Assembly (NCBI RefSeq): GCF_014650715.1
Contig: NZ_BMVM01000013.1
Span: 1 to 64,000, forward strand
Length of the DNA stretch: 64,000 nucleotides
Direction of reading: 5' to 3'
From: Streptomyces bluensis
GTDB taxonomy: Bacteria; Actinomycetota; Actinomycetes; Streptomycetales; Streptomycetaceae
The notes beneath the pieces were generated by a model. It saw only the letters and a program-made list of their open reading frames with translations, was not told the DNA's origin and did no database searches. The translations under genes were made by a program, and so were the position numbers. Of this stretch, positions 1 through 7,928 are shown piece after piece (position 1 is the first letter of the stretch; each line of letters starts with the position of its first letter).

Positions 1-275
1 ACCAGCGCGAGGTCTTCCAGCGGGCCGGCATGTGGCTCACCGCCGGCGAGTGGGGCGGACCCAAGGACGGCGAGACCGTCCAGAAGCGCCTCATCCGCTA
101 CCGGACCGTGGGCGACATGTCCTGCACGGGCGCCGTCGACTCCGACGCGACCACGCTGGACGCCGTGATCGCCGAGATCGCCGCCTCCCGGCTCACCGAG
201 CGGGGCGCGACCCGCGCCGACGACAAGCTGTCCGAGGCCGCGATGGAAGACCGCAAGCGCGAGGGGTACTTCTAG
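1..275 (+). CDS. cysD: Sulfate adenylyltransferase subunit 2 (partial, C-terminal end)
   Basis: C-terminal part (about 90 residues) of the small subunit of ATP sulfurylase, which with CysN makes adenosine 5'-phosphosulfate from sulfate and ATP in assimilatory sulfate reduction. The frame is open from base 3 and reads QREVFQRAGMWLTAGEW, then the conserved RYRTVGDMSCTGAV segment, and ends DRKREGYF, a typical CysD terminus. The real start lies before the window. The stop is 2 nt before the ATG of cysN, so the two are translationally linked. Identification rests on the conserved tail and on the partner gene immediately downstream. Confidence 0.93.
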   Translation, partial: QREVFQRAGMWLTAGEWGGPKDGETVQKRLIRYRTVGDMSCTGAVDSDATTLDAVIAEIAASRLTERGATRADDKLSEAAMEDRKREGYF

Positions 276-277
276 TC

Positions 278-1525
278 ATGACCAGCACGATCAGCGCGAT
301 CGACCCGACCGGCCCGGTCGGTGCCACCATCGACACGCTGCGGTTCGCCACCGCCGGGTCGGTCGACGACGGCAAGTCCACCCTCGTCGGGCGGCTGCTG
401 TACGACTCCAAGTCGGTCCTCGCCGACCAGTTGGAGGCCGTCGAGCACGCCTCCCGCAACCGCGGCCAGGACGCCCCGGACCTGGCCCTCCTCACCGACG
501 GTCTGCGGGCCGAGCGGGAGCAGGGCATCACCATCGACGTGGCGTACCGCTACTTCGCCACGCCCCGCCGCCGGTTCATCCTCGCCGACACCCCCGGCCA
601 CGTGCAGTACACCCGCAACATGGTCACCGGCGCCTCCACCGCCGAACTCACAGTCATCCTCGTCGACGCCCGCAACGGCGTCGTCGAGCAGACCCGCCGC
701 CACGCCGCCATCGCCGCACTCCTGCGCGTCCCCCACGTGGTCCTGGCCGTCAACAAGATGGACCTCGTCGGGTACGAGGAGCGGGAGTTCGACCGTATCG
801 TCCAGGACTTCGCGGGTTACGCGGAGGAGCTGGGCCTGCCCGGCTTCACTCCGATCCCGGTGTCGGCGCTCGTGGGTGACAACGTGGTGGAACCGTCGGC
901 GCACATGGACTGGTACGCGGGTCCGGCGCTGCTGGAGTTCCTGGAGAGCGTCCCGGTGGGCGCGGAGAGCGCCGACGCCCCGGCGCGCTTCCCCGTCCAG
1001 TATGTGATCCGGCACGACGACGTCAGGTACTACGCGGGCCAGTTGGTGTCCGGCTCGCTGCGGGTGGGCGACCGGGTGACGGTCCAGCCGTCGGGCGAGA
1101 CCTCGGAGATCACCGGCATCGACGTGCTCGGCACCGAGGTGGAGACGGCGTACGCGCCGCAGTCCATCACCGTGCGCCTGGCCGACCAGCGGGACGTCTC
1201 GCGCGGCGACATGATCACAGCCGGCGCGGACGCGCCCACGCTGACGCAGGATGTGCGGGCCGCCGCCTGCCACCTGGCCGAACGGCCGCTGCGGGTCGGC
1301 GACCGGGTGCTGGTCCGGCACACCACACGGACCGTGAAGGCGATCGTGAAGGACCTGGGTGGCGCGACGGAGCTGTCCGCGAACGACCTGGGCCGGATCA
1401 CCCTGCGCACGGCCGAGCCGCTGGCGCTGGACGACTACGCGGACGTACGCCGCACGGGCGCGTTCATCCTCGTCGACCCGGCGGACGGCGCGACGCTGAC
1501 GGCGGGGATGGCCGACCTGTCGTAG
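278..1525 (+). CDS. cysN: Sulfate adenylyltransferase subunit 1 (GTPase subunit)
   Basis: 415-residue GTP-binding subunit of ATP sulfurylase; GTP hydrolysis drives APS formation by CysD. Translation-factor GTPase motifs are visible: P-loop GSVDDGKST at about residues 27-35, the ADTPGHV switch II motif and NKMD for guanine specificity, followed by two EF-Tu-like beta-barrel domains. There is no C-terminal APS-kinase (CysC) fusion; the protein ends DGATLTAGMADLS. The start is the ATG 2 nt after the cysD stop. An open frame extends upstream in this phase but overlaps cysD, so it was rejected. Confidence 0.96.
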   Translation: MTSTISAIDPTGPVGATIDTLRFATAGSVDDGKSTLVGRLLYDSKSVLADQLEAVEHASRNRGQDAPDLALLTDGLRAEREQGITIDVAYRYFATPRRRFILADTPGHVQYTRNMVTGASTAELTVILVDARNGVVEQTRRHAAIAALLRVPHVVLAVNKMDLVGYEEREFDRIVQDFAGYAEELGLPGFTPIPVSALVGDNVVEPSAHMDWYAGPALLEFLESVPVGAESADAPARFPVQYVIRHDDVRYYAGQLVSGSLRVGDRVTVQPSGETSEITGIDVLGTEVETAYAPQSITVRLADQRDVSRGDMITAGADAPTLTQDVRAAACHLAERPLRVGDRVLVRHTTRTVKAIVKDLGGATELSANDLGRITLRTAEPLALDDYADVRRTGAFILVDPADGATLTAGMADLS

Positions 1526-1550
1526 GCCTCACCTCGCACCTTGGGTGCCC

Positions 1551-3818
1551 TCAACTCCCTAGTTGCAGCCGGGGTTTGGGGGCATCCGTACGTCCCGTCC
1601 GAGGTGGCCTGCTGCCGGCGCGGTAGGGCGCGGGCCAGCTCACCCCCGGCCCCTGGTAACCCTGCTCGGCGGCGGCGTGGAGGGTCCAGTTCGGGTCGTA
1701 GAGGTGGGGGCGTGCCAGGGCGCACAGGTCCGTACGCCCGGCGAGGATCAGGGAGTTGACGTCGTCCCAGGAGGAGATCGCGCCCACGGCGATCACCGGG
1801 ACGCCCACCTCGTGGCGGATGCGGTCGGCGAACGGCGTCTGGTACGAGCGGCCGTACTCGGGGTGTTCGTCCGCGACCACCTGCCCGGTGGACACATCGA
1901 CGGCGTCGGCGCCGTGCGCGGCGAAGGCCCGCGCGATCTCCACGGCGTCCTCGGCGGTCGTGCCGCCGTCGGCCCAGTCCGTCGCGGAGATACGGACGGT
2001 CATCGGCCGTTCCTCCGGCCACACCGACCGCACCGCGTCGAACACCTCCAGCGGGAAGCGGAGCCTGCGGTCGAGGGAGCCGCCGTAGCGGTCGGTGCGG
2101 CGGTTGGTCAGGGGCGAGAGGAAGCCCGACAGCAGGTAGCCGTGGGCGCAGTGGAGTTCGAGCAGATCGAATCCGCAGCGGGCGGCGCGCCCGGCAGCCG
2201 ATGAGAACTCCTCACGGATGTCGGTGAGTTGGGCGCGCGTCAGCTCGCGCGGGGTCTGGTTCCGCGGTGTGTACGGGAGCGGGGAGGCGGCCACGAGGGG
2301 CCAGTTGCCCGCCTCCAGGGGCTCGTCGATGCCCTCCCACATCAGTTTGGTCGAGCCCTTGCGGCCGGAGTGGCCGAGCTGGACGCCGATGGCGGTGCCC
2401 GGTGCCTGGGCGTGCACGAACCGTACGACGCGGCGCCATGCCTCGGCCTGCCGGGGCGTCCACAGCCCGGCGCAGCCCGGAGTGATCCGCCCCCGCGGAC
2501 TCACGCACACCATCTCCGTCATCAGCAGGCCCGCCCCGCCGAGGGCCCGCGCGCCGAGGTGGACGAGGTGGAAGTCACCGGGGACGCCGTCCACCGCCGA
2601 GTACATGTCCATGGGCGAGACGACGACGCGGTTGCGCAGGGTGAGGCCGCGCAGCCGGAACGGGGTGAACATGGGGGGTGTGCCGGGCGGGCAGCCGAAC
2701 GCGCGCTCCACGTTCCCGGTGAAGCGGGGGTCGCGCAGCCGGAGGTTGTCGTGGGTGACGCGGCGGCTGCGGGTGAGGAGGTTGAAGGCGAACTGGCGGG
2801 AGGGCTGGTCGAGGTAGAGCCCGAGGTTCTCGAACCACTCCAGGCTGGCCCGCGCCGCGCGCTGGGTGGAGGCGACGACGGGGCGCCGTTCGGCCTCGTA
2901 GGCGGTGAGGGCGTCGGCCAGGGAGGGCTGTTCCTCCAGGCAGGCGGCGAGGGCGAGGGCGTCCTCGACGGCGAGCTTGGTGCCGGAGCCGATGGAGAAG
3001 TGCGCGGTGTGCGCGGCGTCGCCCAGCAGGACCAGGTTGCCGTGCGACCAGTGCTCGTTGACGACGGTGCGGAAGGTGGTCCACGTGGACTTGTTGGACC
3101 TGAGCGGCCGTCCGCCGAGCGCGTCCGCGAAGATCTTCGCGCAGCGCTCGACCGACTCCCGCTCGTCCGCGTCCGCGAACCCGGCCGCGCGCCACACCTC
3201 CTCGCGCATCTCGACGATGACGGTGGAGGCGTCGGCCTCGTACGGGTAGGCGTGGAGCTGCATCACGCCGTGCTCGGTCTCGGCGATCTCGAAGCGGAAG
3301 GAGTCGAAGGCGAAGTCGGCGGCGAGCCAGATGTAGCGGCAGCGGTGTTCGGTGACGGCGGGCCGGAAGGCTTCCGCGTACGCCTCGCGGGTGGCGCTGT
3401 GGACGCCGTCGGCGGCGATGACCAGGTCGTACGTCTCCGCGAGCCTGGCCGGACAGGGCGCCTCGGTGGTGAAGCGCAGGTCGACGCCGAGCGAGTGGCA
3501 GCGTTCGTGCAGGATCTCCAGGAGCCGCTTCCGGCCGAGGGCGGCGAAGCCGTGGCCGCCGGAGGTGTGCCGTATGCCCCGGTGAACGATGTCGATGTCG
3601 TCCCAGCGTACGAACTCGGCCCGCATCGCCTCGTGGACGGCCGGGTCGGCGTGCTCGATCCCGCCGAGCGTCTCGTCGGAGAGGACCACGCCGAAGCCGA
3701 AGGTGTCGTCGGGCGCGTTGCGCTCCCAGACGGTGATCTCGCGGGACGGGTCGAGGCGTTTCAGCAGTGCCGCCGCGTACAGACCTCCGGGACCGCCTCC
3801 GGTGACCGCGACCCTCAT
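1551..3818 (-). CDS. Bifunctional salicylyl-CoA 5-hydroxylase-like flavoprotein (FAD monooxygenase fused to OYE-type reductase)
   Basis: 755-residue fusion. Residues 1 to about 370 are a class A flavin monooxygenase: GGGPGGLYAA dinucleotide motif at residues 7-16 and LLGDAAHTAHFSIGSGT near residue 280. From about residue 385 to the end is an Old Yellow Enzyme-type TIM barrel with HCAHGYLLSGFLSP and NRRTDRYGGSL. This architecture is that of 2-aminobenzoyl-CoA monooxygenase/reductase and of the salicylyl-CoA 5-hydroxylases annotated in Streptomyces, which hydroxylate an aryl-CoA thioester on the way to gentisate or ring reduction. The downstream-encoded order hydratase-then-monooxygenase (4-nt gap) suggests an aryl-CoA operon, but no CoA ligase or ring dioxygenase is in view. 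The actual substrate (salicylyl- or anthraniloyl-CoA) cannot be told from sequence. Confidence 0.82.
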   Translation of the reverse strand: MRVAVTGGGPGGLYAAALLKRLDPSREITVWERNAPDDTFGFGVVLSDETLGGIEHADPAVHEAMRAEFVRWDDIDIVHRGIRHTSGGHGFAALGRKRLLEILHERCHSLGVDLRFTTEAPCPARLAETYDLVIAADGVHSATREAYAEAFRPAVTEHRCRYIWLAADFAFDSFRFEIAETEHGVMQLHAYPYEADASTVIVEMREEVWRAAGFADADERESVERCAKIFADALGGRPLRSNKSTWTTFRTVVNEHWSHGNLVLLGDAAHTAHFSIGSGTKLAVEDALALAACLEEQPSLADALTAYEAERRPVVASTQRAARASLEWFENLGLYLDQPSRQFAFNLLTRSRRVTHDNLRLRDPRFTGNVERAFGCPPGTPPMFTPFRLRGLTLRNRVVVSPMDMYSAVDGVPGDFHLVHLGARALGGAGLLMTEMVCVSPRGRITPGCAGLWTPRQAEAWRRVVRFVHAQAPGTAIGVQLGHSGRKGSTKLMWEGIDEPLEAGNWPLVAASPLPYTPRNQTPRELTRAQLTDIREEFSSAAGRAARCGFDLLELHCAHGYLLSGFLSPLTNRRTDRYGGSLDRRLRFPLEVFDAVRSVWPEERPMTVRISATDWADGGTTAEDAVEIARAFAAHGADAVDVSTGQVVADEHPEYGRSYQTPFADRIRHEVGVPVIAVGAISSWDDVNSLILAGRTDLCALARPHLYDPNWTLHAAAEQGYQGPGVSWPAPYRAGSRPPRTGRTDAPKPRLQLGS

Positions 3819-3822
3819 GCCG

Positions 3823-4650
3823 TCACCGCCCCCGCCACTTCGGCGGGCGCTTCTCGGTGAACGCGGCGTGGAACTCCGCGTAGTCCTCGCCGTGCATCAG
3901 CAGGGCCTGGGTCGAGGCGTCCAGTTCGACGGAGGCGGCGAGCGGCATGTCGAGTTCGGCGGTGAGCAGCGCCTTCGTCTGGGCGTAGGCGAGGGCCGGG
4001 CCCTCGGCCAGGCGGCGGGCCAGCGCGTGGGCGGCCTCGTCGGCGCGGCCCTCTTCGGTCAGCTCGCTGATCAGCCCGATCCGCTCGGCCTCGGGCGCCC
4101 GTACCGGCTCGCCGAGCATCAGCAGCCGGGTCGCGTGCCCGAGCCCGACGACGCGGGGCAGCAGATACGCGGCGCCCATGTCACCGCCGGACAGCCCCAC
4201 GCGCGTGAACAGGAAGGCGAACCGGGCCGTGGGATCCGCCACCCGGAAGTCGGCGGCCAGCGCCAGCACGGCTCCGGCGCCCGCGGCCACCCCGTGCACG
4301 GCGGCGATCACCGGGAAGGGGCACTCCCGTAGGGCGCGTACGACCTGCCCGGTCATCCGGTTGAAGTCGAGGAGCCGGGCCGTGTCCATGGAGAGGGTCG
4401 CGCCGATGATCTCGTCGACGTCGCCGCCGGAGCAGAATCCGCGGCCCTGCCCGGCCAGTACCAGGGCGCGTACCGACCTCTCGCGGGACAGTTCGGCGAG
4501 CAGGTCGCGCAGGTCGGCGTAGGCGCCGAAGGTGAGCGCGTTGAGTTTCTCGGGGCGGGCGAGGGTGATCGTGGCGACGCCGTCGGCGACCGTGCACCGC
4601 AGATGGTGCCAGTCGGAGGTGCGGGCGACGGAGCCGGTGAAGGGACTCAT
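3823..4650 (-). CDS. Enoyl-CoA hydratase/isomerase (crotonase family)
   Basis: 275-residue crotonase-fold protein. Oxyanion-hole segments are GRGFCSGGDVDE and the block around GVAAGAGAVLALAADFRVAD, followed by RVGLSGGDMGAAYLLPR. It ends with the family-typical FHAAFTEKRPPKWRGR. It acts on a CoA thioester, and with the aryl-CoA hydroxylase 4 nt downstream it probably belongs to a CoA-dependent aromatic degradation operon. It is the first gene of that operon; a candidate operator lies about 55 nt upstream of its ATG. Reaction and specificity are inferred only from family. Confidence 0.85.
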   Translation of the reverse strand: MSPFTGSVARTSDWHHLRCTVADGVATITLARPEKLNALTFGAYADLRDLLAELSRERSVRALVLAGQGRGFCSGGDVDEIIGATLSMDTARLLDFNRMTGQVVRALRECPFPVIAAVHGVAAGAGAVLALAADFRVADPTARFAFLFTRVGLSGGDMGAAYLLPRVVGLGHATRLLMLGEPVRAPEAERIGLISELTEEGRADEAAHALARRLAEGPALAYAQTKALLTAELDMPLAASVELDASTQALLMHGEDYAEFHAAFTEKRPPKWRGR

Positions 4651-4705
4651 GAGGGGCGGCCTCCTCCGACGGGAACGGGCCTACGCCTCGAAGTTATCAC
4701 CGTTG

Positions 4706-4721
4706 CGTGACTGTCGTCACG
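4706..4721. promoter_or_regulatory. Candidate operator: 6-bp inverted repeat with further GTCACGA copies
   Basis: CGTGAC-TGTC-GTCACG is a perfect inverted repeat 56-71 nt upstream of the enoyl-CoA hydratase start. Two more GGTCACGA copies in the same orientation follow at 4751-4758 and 4783-4790. The cluster sits between the minus-strand aryl-CoA operon and the plus-strand ATPase gene, so it could be the binding region of a catabolic regulator. The regulator is not in the window, and no clear -10/-35 was assigned. Confidence 0.4.
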
Positions 4722-4921
4722 ATAGCGCGATACACACGGGACACCCGGGCGGTCACGAACGGGTACAGATCCTCCGTAACTCGGTCACGATTCCTCGACA
4801 GGCCGGTAACGGCGGGCGTACTCGGGCGCGCCGGGGCGTTGACGGGGGTAGGCCGCCCGGCAACGGGGCCGGCGGCCCCGTACGGCGCCCGCCGGGGGAC
4901 GCTGCCGGAGCGCGCCGTAGC

Positions 4922-5401
4922 ATGCAGCAAGTTGAAAGCAGGACTTCCTGCTCCATGAACGGACCCGCCTTGTACGAACGCCCTGCTCCCGCCTCGTGGC
5001 GCGTCGCGCTGCCGCACACCGTCGCGGCCGTGCCCGTCGCCCGGGCGCTCGTCCGCACGGCGCTGGCCGGGCTAGAACACACGGCCGACAGCGACACCGC
5101 GGAGCTGCTCACCGCGGAGCTGGTCGCGAACGCCGTGGAGCACGCGGCGGGGAACGGGCCGATAGAGCTGGTCGTGGAGCTGTTGCCGACCGGCTGCCGG
5201 GTCGAGGTCCACGACCCGGACCCGGCACCGCCGGGCGATCTCACCCACCCGCACCGCGCCGTGCCCGACCCCTGGCAGGAGCACGGGCGCGGACTGCTCC
5301 TCATCCGCACCCTCAGCTCGTCCTGCGGCCACCGCCCCACCGAGTCGGGCAAGGCGGTGTGGTTCCGCCTGCCGCTGACACCCCACCGGCGGCTGGTCTA
5401 G
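4922..5401 (+). CDS. ATP-binding protein, RsbW-like HATPase_c family
   Basis: About 159 residues, a single GHKL ATPase domain of the anti-sigma/serine kinase type abundant in Streptomyces. N box: ELLTAELVANAVEHAAG; G box: EHGRGLLLIRTLSSSCG; C-terminal strand GKAVWFRLPL. Such proteins usually work by partner switching with anti-sigma antagonists; no partner is adjacent here, so its target is unknown. The start is uncertain: ATG 4922 has a GGAG 11 nt upstream, and ATG 4955 (MNGPALYERP) is nearly as good. A short inverted repeat (GCAGGA/TCCTGC) lies between the two. Confidence 0.8.
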   Translation: MQQVESRTSCSMNGPALYERPAPASWRVALPHTVAAVPVARALVRTALAGLEHTADSDTAELLTAELVANAVEHAAGNGPIELVVELLPTGCRVEVHDPDPAPPGDLTHPHRAVPDPWQEHGRGLLLIRTLSSSCGHRPTESGKAVWFRLPLTPHRRLV

Positions 5402-5425
5402 TACCCCGGCAGGCATGGGGACCGC

Positions 5426-5510
5426 GCTAGGCCCTGTCGGCAAACTCCCGCCTGCCGCCGCGAGGCCCGCCCTTCGGGCGGACGACGGGAGTGTGACGAC
5501 AGGACCTAGC
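5426..5510. repeat. Dispersed palindromic repeat, copy A (short form, 85 bp)
   Basis: Terminal inverted repeats of 25 nt: GCTAGGCCCTGTCGGCAAAC at the left is mirrored at 5486-5510 with 22 of 25 positions matching. Between them lies GCCTGCC and a small hairpin CGCCC-TTC-GGGCG. The right end overlaps the stop codon of the ornithine carbamoyltransferase gene, so the element probably also serves as its transcription terminator. The same ends occur, perfectly paired, at 27248-27495. It encodes nothing and looks like a MITE/REP-type element. Confidence 0.8.
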
Positions 5511-6516
5511 GGGCGAGTGTCGCCACGAGGACCGCCTTGATCGTGTGGAGGCGGTTCTCCGCCTCGTCGAAGACGACGGAGTGGGACGACTCGAAGACCT
5601 CGTCCGTGACCTCCAGGGACTCCAGGCCGTACGCCTCATGGATCTCGCGGCCGACCTTGGTGCCGAGGTCGTGGAAGGCGGGCAGGCAGTGGAGGAACCT
5701 GACGTCGGGGTTGCCGGTCGCGCGGAGCACGTCCATGGTCACGGCGTACGGGGCGAGCGCGCCGATCCGCTCGCTCCACACCTCCTTGGGCTCCCCCATG
5801 GACACCCACACGTCGGTCGCCACGAAGTCCGCCCCCAGCACGCCCTCGGCGATGTCCTCGGTGAGCGTGATGCGGGCGCCGCTCGCCTCGGCGAGCTTGC
5901 GGGCGTCGCGGACGACGTCCTCGGCGGGCCAGTAGGCCTCGGGCGCGACGATCCGGACGTCCATGCCGAGGAGCGCCCCGGTGACCAGGTAGGAGTTGCC
6001 CATGTTGAAGCGGGCGTCGCCGAGGTAGGCGAACGCGATCTCCGTCAGCGGCTTGTCGCAGTGCTCGACCATGGTCAGCACGTCGGCGAGCATCTGGGTG
6101 GGGTGCCAGTCGTCGGTGAGGCCGTTGTAGACGGGCACGCCCGCGTATGCGGCCAGCTCCTCCACGGCGGCCTGGCTGTCGCCGCGGAACTCGATGGCGT
6201 CGAACATCCGGCCGAGCACCCGGGCGGTGTCGCGCACGGACTCCTTGTGGCCGATCTGCGAGCCGGACGGGTCGAGGTACGTCGTCGACGCACCCTGGTC
6301 CGCGGCCGCGACCTCGAACGCGCACCGCGTACGCGTCGACGTCTTCTCAAAGATCAGCGCGATGTTCCGTCCCCTCAGGTACTGCACCTCGGTCCCGGCC
6401 TTCTTGGCCGCCTTGAGCTCGGCGGCCAGCTCGATCAGCCCACGGAACTCCACCTCGGTGAAGTCGAGCTCCTTGAGGAAGTGCCGCCCGGCGAGGGCGG
6501 TCGGGACGGTCGCCAT
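5506..6516 (-). CDS. argF: Ornithine carbamoyltransferase
   Basis: 336 residues. It interconverts ornithine plus carbamoyl phosphate and citrulline. Carbamoyl-phosphate loop FEKTSTRTRCAFE at about residues 57-69, then DDWHPTQMLAD, and the ornithine-binding FLHCLPAFHD near the C-terminus. It lies 100 nt downstream of arginine deiminase on the same strand, so it may work catabolically (arcB role) in the deiminase pathway, although no carbamate kinase or arginine/ornithine antiporter is adjacent. The start is the ATG at 6516 with AGGAGC upstream; the longer open frame to 6585 has no ribosome-binding site. The stop codon lies inside repeat copy A. Confidence 0.93.
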   Translation of the reverse strand: MATVPTALAGRHFLKELDFTEVEFRGLIELAAELKAAKKAGTEVQYLRGRNIALIFEKTSTRTRCAFEVAAADQGASTTYLDPSGSQIGHKESVRDTARVLGRMFDAIEFRGDSQAAVEELAAYAGVPVYNGLTDDWHPTQMLADVLTMVEHCDKPLTEIAFAYLGDARFNMGNSYLVTGALLGMDVRIVAPEAYWPAEDVVRDARKLAEASGARITLTEDIAEGVLGADFVATDVWVSMGEPKEVWSERIGALAPYAVTMDVLRATGNPDVRFLHCLPAFHDLGTKVGREIHEAYGLESLEVTDEVFESSHSVVFDEAENRLHTIKAVLVATLAR

Positions 6517-6569
6517 GAGGGCTCCTGGGTACGGGGACTTGCTGCTGGACAGCGGACGGATCTGGAAGT

Positions 6570-6596
6570 CTATACGACAACCCACATTTCTATACA
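6570..6596. promoter_or_regulatory. Direct repeat GTATAGA x2 upstream of argF
   Basis: Two identical heptamers (TCTATAC on the plus strand, 6570-6576 and 6590-6596) lie exactly 20 bp apart, two helical turns, about 55-80 nt upstream of the argF start. They could be a regulator's paired sites or two -10-like TATAGA elements on the minus strand. No match to the usual ARG box was seen. Confidence 0.3.
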
Positions 6597-6615
6597 GAAC
6601 CAGAGTGCGCCCTGC

Positions 6616-7839
6616 TCACACCGCCCCTCTCTCCACAGGACAGCTCATACACCGAGGCCCGCCCCGCCCCCGCCCCAGCTCGCTCCCGGGAATCTCGATC
6701 ACCTCGATCCCCTGCTTCCGCAGATGTGTGTTCGTCGTCGCGTTCCGTTCGTACGCCACGACCACCCCCGGCTCCACCGCGAGGACATTGCACCCGTCGT
6801 CCCACTGTTCCCGCTCAGCCGCGTGCACATCCTGCGTCGCGGTCAGCACCCGGATCTCGCTCAGCCCGAGCGCCGCGGCGATCGCACGGTGCATGTGCTC
6901 CGGAGGATGGTCCGTGACCTTGAGTTCCTTGTCACCGACGCCCGGTTCGATGGTGTACGAGCGGAGCATGCCGAGCCCCGCGTACTGCGTGAAGACGTCA
7001 CCGTCGACCATGGTCATCACGGTGTCGAGGTGCATGAGGGCGCGCCGCTTGGGCATGTCGAGCGCCACGATCGTCTCCGCCGAGCCCGCGGCGAACAGCT
7101 TGTGCGCGAGCATCTCGACGGCCTGGGGCGTCGTCCGCTCGCTCATACCGATGAGCACGGCACCGTTGCCGATGACAAGGACGTCCCCGCCCTCGATGGT
7201 GGACGGGTAGTCGGCCTGTCCCTCCGACCAGAGGTGGAACGTCTCGTCACGGAAGAGGGGGTGGTGCCGGTAGATCGCCTCGAAGTGCACGGTCTCGCGC
7301 TGGCGCGCGGGCCAGCGCATGGCGTTGATGGAGACCCCGTCGTAGATCCAGGCGGAGGTGTCGCGCGTGAAGAGGTGGTTGGGGAGCGGGCCGAGCAGGA
7401 AGTCGTCGAGGTCCATGACGTGGAAGCGCACGGAGGCCGGCTCCGCGTGCGCCTCCAGGAACTCCCGCTTGGTCATCCCGCCGACCAGGGCCTCGGCCAG
7501 CTCGGGCGTGGGCAGGGAGTCGAACGCGGCCCGCAGGTGGTCCGTGGCGAGCGGCCCGTACTCCTTCTCGTCGAAGACCCGGTCCAGGACGAGCGCCCGC
7601 GCCTCCGGGATCCCCAGGGCGTCGGTGAGCAGGTCGCCGAAGAGGTGGACGATGACCCCACGGTCACGGAGCACGTCCGCGAACCCGTCGTGCTCGGCAC
7701 GCGCCCGGCGCACCCACAGGACGTCGTCGAAGAGGAGGGCGTCCTTGTTGCTCGGGGTGAGCCTTTTGAGCTCTAGGTCCGGCCGGTGCAGGATGACGCG
7801 GCGCAGCCGCCCGGCCTCGGAGTCGACATGGAATCCCAT
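6616..7839 (-). CDS. arcA: Arginine deiminase
   Basis: 407 residues. Hydrolyses arginine to citrulline and ammonia, the first step of the deiminase pathway. Guanidino-group-modifying enzyme motifs are present: FTRDTSAWIYDGVSIN, the EGGDVLVIGNGAVLIGMSER block, HLDTVMTMVDGD and the C-terminal GPRCMSCPVERG whose first Cys (about residue 397) is the catalytic nucleophile. The start is the ATG at 7839 preceded by GGATGGAG. An 11-bp inverted repeat begins just upstream of the start and may control the gene. The next gene on the strand is ornithine carbamoyltransferase, consistent with a two-gene arginine-catabolism unit. Confidence 0.95.
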   Translation of the reverse strand: MGFHVDSEAGRLRRVILHRPDLELKRLTPSNKDALLFDDVLWVRRARAEHDGFADVLRDRGVIVHLFGDLLTDALGIPEARALVLDRVFDEKEYGPLATDHLRAAFDSLPTPELAEALVGGMTKREFLEAHAEPASVRFHVMDLDDFLLGPLPNHLFTRDTSAWIYDGVSINAMRWPARQRETVHFEAIYRHHPLFRDETFHLWSEGQADYPSTIEGGDVLVIGNGAVLIGMSERTTPQAVEMLAHKLFAAGSAETIVALDMPKRRALMHLDTVMTMVDGDVFTQYAGLGMLRSYTIEPGVGDKELKVTDHPPEHMHRAIAAALGLSEIRVLTATQDVHAAEREQWDDGCNVLAVEPGVVVAYERNATTNTHLRKQGIEVIEIPGSELGRGRGGPRCMSCPVERGAV

Positions 7840-7852
7840 GTCTCCATCCTGA

Positions 7853-7884
7853 CCATTCGGGCGAGTGTTCACCCGCCCGAATGG
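7853..7884. promoter_or_regulatory. 11-bp inverted repeat upstream of arcA
   Basis: CCATTCGGGCG (7853-7863) and CGCCCGAATGG (7874-7884) are perfect complements with a 10-nt spacer, 14-45 nt before the arcA ATG and 44 nt after the pnkp stop (same strand). It could be an operator, a leader hairpin, or the terminator of the pnkp operon. No T-run follows on the minus strand. Confidence 0.5.
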
Positions 7885-7928
7885 CCGGATCGCGCCGTTA
7901 CGGCTCTCAACGACCACGGGGGCACCCC

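Noticed and set aside
32..277. N-terminal extension of cysN overlapping cysD
   Set aside because: It is the +2 shadow of cysD; homology begins at MTSTISAIDPTG.
1536..1565. Small inverted repeats after cysN (GCACC-TTG-GGTGC, CAACT-CCCT-AGTTG)
   Set aside because: Five-bp arms only; too weak to call a terminator.
2229..3860. Long plus-strand open frame of 543 codons opposite the salicylyl-CoA hydroxylase
   Set aside because: Low-complexity Gly/Val/Glu/Arg antisense shadow, typical of high-GC DNA; the minus strand has full flavoprotein homology.
5545..7776. 743-codon plus-strand frame opposite argF-arcA
   Set aside because: Antisense shadow.
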